From positions 1 to 8,299 of the forward strand of contig JAJDEL010000530.1 of assembly GCA_029259835.1 (NCBI GenBank): a stretch of DNA of 8,299 bases. Direction: 5' to 3'. The translations under genes were made by a program, and so were the position numbers. This DNA comes from Planctomicrobium sp. GTDB lineage: Bacteria > Planctomycetota > Planctomycetia > Planctomycetales > Planctomycetaceae. The notes under the pieces were generated by a model. That model saw only the letters and a program-made list of their open reading frames with translations, was not told the DNA's origin and did not search any database. Below are positions 6,567 to 8,299 of the stretch, one piece after another. Positions within the stretch are counted from its first letter, which is position 1. Each line of letters opens with the position of its first letter.

Positions 6567-8299
6567 ATGAAGACAATCCAATATCATATTCGTTCTGCCG
6601 TTCTCCTCACATTATTGTTGGTCATCGCTTCCAGTTCGGTTCAAGCCTTTGACGGTCCTGCGACATCACCTGAAAAAGAAAAGGAACTGCTCGCAGTTCT
6701 TGGCTCGGATGCTCCAGAATCAGAGAAAGCCATCGCGTGCAAAAATCTGGCGATCCACGGCTCAGATGCCGCCGTTCCGGCACTGGCGAAATTACTGCCA
6801 AACCCTCAGTTATCATCATGGGCAAGAATTGCACTCGAAGTCATTCCCGGTCAAGCTGCCGATGAAGCATTACAGTCCGCGGCGAAATCTCTTAAAGGTC
6901 AACTTCTGGTTGGTACGATCAATTCGATCGGATTTCGACGAGACGCACACGCCGTTGAATTGTTAACCACTCAACTGAAGGGCGCCGACGCCGAAGTCGG
7001 CTCCGCCGCAGCTGTTGCTCTGGGACGAATCGGAAATGAAGCCGCAACAAAATCATTAAGAGGAGCACTAACGACTGCTCCCGCTAACGTCATTTCCGCA
7101 GTCGCCGAAGGTTGTGTGCTGTGCGCCGAGCGGCTCTACTCCGACGGGAACGCAACTGCCGCAACGGAAATCTACGACGAAATTCGCGCAGCCGACGTTC
7201 CGATGCAAAGAATCATCGAAGCGACTCGCGGTGCGATTCTCGCTCGCGGTCAGAACGGTCTTCCATTGTTGCTGGAGATCTTTCAATCGCCAGACAAAAA
7301 ATTGTTCCAGCTCGCATTAGGCACGGCTCGCGAGTTTCCGGGAACTGAAGTGGACAAAGCACTGGCAACCGAATTGGCTCGAGCAACACCCGAACGCGCC
7401 GCATTGATCATCCAGGCAATGGCCGATCGATCCGAAACCGTCGTATTGGCTGCGATATTACAATCTGCTGGAGAAGGGGACAAACAAGTTCGATTGTCCG
7501 CCATTGATGCACTTAGTCGCATTGGCGATGATTCGTGCCTTTCAGCCCTATTAACGATTGCAGCCGAAGGTGACGCAGACTTAACACAATCCGCGAAAGA
7601 AACGCTAGCGGACCTTCCTGGTGAAAACGTCAACTCACAAATCGTTGCGATGCTGCCGGACGCCAAAGGGAAGAATTATACACTGTTACTACAATTAATC
7701 GGTCAGAGACGAATCGACGCTGTCCCTGTTGTCGTGAAGTCGTTGGACCACTCCGATCCAGCTATTCGCAGCGCCGCGTTGATCGCATTGGGGGAAACCG
7801 TCCCTCTCTCGAAATTGTCTCTGTTGGTCTCGCAGGTTGTCTCTCCAAAACATCTCGAGGACACACAGGTCGCTCGACAAGCACTCATGGCGGCCAGTAT
7901 TCGAATGCCTGACCGCGAGGCATGCGCCACTGAACTCGCACTCGCCTTGGATCGCTCACCCGCTGCTGCGAAAACGACGTTAATGGAGATCCTCGGCGCC
8001 GTTGGTGGCACTAAGTCCCTACAGACGCTCGCCACAGCGGCGAAGAGCAGCGATCCCGAACTTCAAGATGCTGGCAGCCGACTGCTCGGAAAGTGGAATG
8101 GTGTTGACGCCGCTCCTGTCCTTCTGGATCTGGCAAAGACTGCTCCAGTAGAAAAATATCGCATCCGTGCGTTGCGAGGTTACATCGGTCTCGCACGAAA
8201 GTTCGCGATGCCCGAAAAACACAGAGTCGAAATGTGCCAGAACGCCTTGGACTCGACTCGTCGATCCGCTGAGCAAAAACTGGTACTGGATGTTCTGAA
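6567..8299 (+). CDS. Secreted HEAT-repeat protein, C-terminus cut by window edge
   Basis: The frame is open from ATG 6567 to the right edge (577 complete codons). A clear Sec signal peptide (residues 1-27: basic MKTIQYHIRS, hydrophobic AVLLTLLLVIA, cleavage after SVQA) supports this start over the in-frame ATG at 6525, which would put a 14-residue tail before it. The mature part is a string of degenerate helical repeats of the HEAT/PBS type. Examples are AVPALAKLLPNPQLSSWARI (69-88), EVGSAAAVALGRIG (143-156), KQVRLSAIDALSRIG (306-320), DHSDPAIRSAALIALGE (394-410) and SDPELQDAGSRLLGKW (495-510). No catalytic motif or CxxCH is seen in the visible part. HEAT arrays are scaffolds for protein binding. 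In planctomycetes they are often attached to other domains such as DUF1080 or c-type cytochromes, which may lie beyond the edge. It probably shares an mRNA with the oxidoreductase, but its partner is not identifiable. Confidence 0.88.
   Translation, partial: MKTIQYHIRSAVLLTLLLVIASSSVQAFDGPATSPEKEKELLAVLGSDAPESEKAIACKNLAIHGSDAAVPALAKLLPNPQLSSWARIALEVIPGQAADEALQSAAKSLKGQLLVGTINSIGFRRDAHAVELLTTQLKGADAEVGSAAAVALGRIGNEAATKSLRGALTTAPANVISAVAEGCVLCAERLYSDGNATAATEIYDEIRAADVPMQRIIEATRGAILARGQNGLPLLLEIFQSPDKKLFQLALGTAREFPGTEVDKALATELARATPERAALIIQAMADRSETVVLAAILQSAGEGDKQVRLSAIDALSRIGDDSCLSALLTIAAEGDADLTQSAKETLADLPGENVNSQIVAMLPDAKGKNYTLLLQLIGQRRIDAVPVVVKSLDHSDPAIRSAALIALGETVPLSKLSLLVSQVVSPKHLEDTQVARQALMAASIRMPDREACATELALALDRSPAAAKTTLMEILGAVGGTKSLQTLATAAKSSDPELQDAGSRLLGKWNGVDAAPVLLDLAKTAPVEKYRIRALRGYIGLARKFAMPEKHRVEMCQNALDSTRRSAEQKLVLDVL

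Noticed and set aside
7283..7666. Minus-strand ORF of 127 codons opposite the HEAT-repeat gene
   Set aside because: Its Ala/Ser-rich low-information sequence is what the complement of HEAT-repeat codons gives.
1..8299. CRISPR array, tRNA, insertion sequence ends or a defence system
   Set aside because: No regularly spaced repeats, cloverleaf-like sequence, transposase or defence-type domains were seen on either strand.

Overview
The window looks like a piece of a planctomycete (Planctomycetota) chromosome with moderate GC. The main reason is the neighbouring pair of a PSCyt1/DUF1549/DUF1553 protein and a DUF1501 protein, a gene pair massively expanded in that phylum. An exported Gfo/Idh/MocA oxidoreductase with a twin-arginine leader and an exported HEAT-repeat protein fit the same picture. 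No rRNA, tRNA, CRISPR array, insertion sequence or phage gene was seen.

Layout. Two divergent transcription units face away from a control region of about 400 bp (4795-5198). The leftward unit (minus strand) reads: FCD-type GntR regulator (4794-4087), a 7-nt gap, the PSCyt1/DUF1549/DUF1553 protein (4079-1251), a 3-nt gap, then a DUF1501 protein (1247 to beyond the left edge, C-terminus missing). The tight spacing says operon. The rightward unit (plus strand) reads: Tat-exported Gfo/Idh/MocA oxidoreductase (5199-6485), an 81-nt gap, then a secreted HEAT-repeat protein (6567 to beyond the right edge).

How the genes may work together (inference). All four non-regulatory proteins carry export signals, Sec-like or Tat-like, so the locus appears to serve chemistry outside the cytoplasm. 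A plausible reading is an acid- or sugar-responsive regulator (FCD domains usually bind small carboxylates or sugar acids at a metal site) controlling its own operon and perhaps the divergent oxidoreductase. The substrate cannot be read from sequence. The PSCyt/DUF1501 pair is abundant in planctomycetes but biochemically undefined, so the function of the whole is open.

The parts most worth a second look are in the control region: a perfect 14-bp palindrome just upstream of the regulator's likely ATG, two overlapping short inverted repeats further upstream, and a perfect 6-bp-arm inverted repeat ahead of the oxidoreductase. I found no convincing evidence of a wholly new type of system. The most unusual point is a dedicated FCD-GntR regulator heading a cytochrome-like PSCyt/DUF1501 operon.
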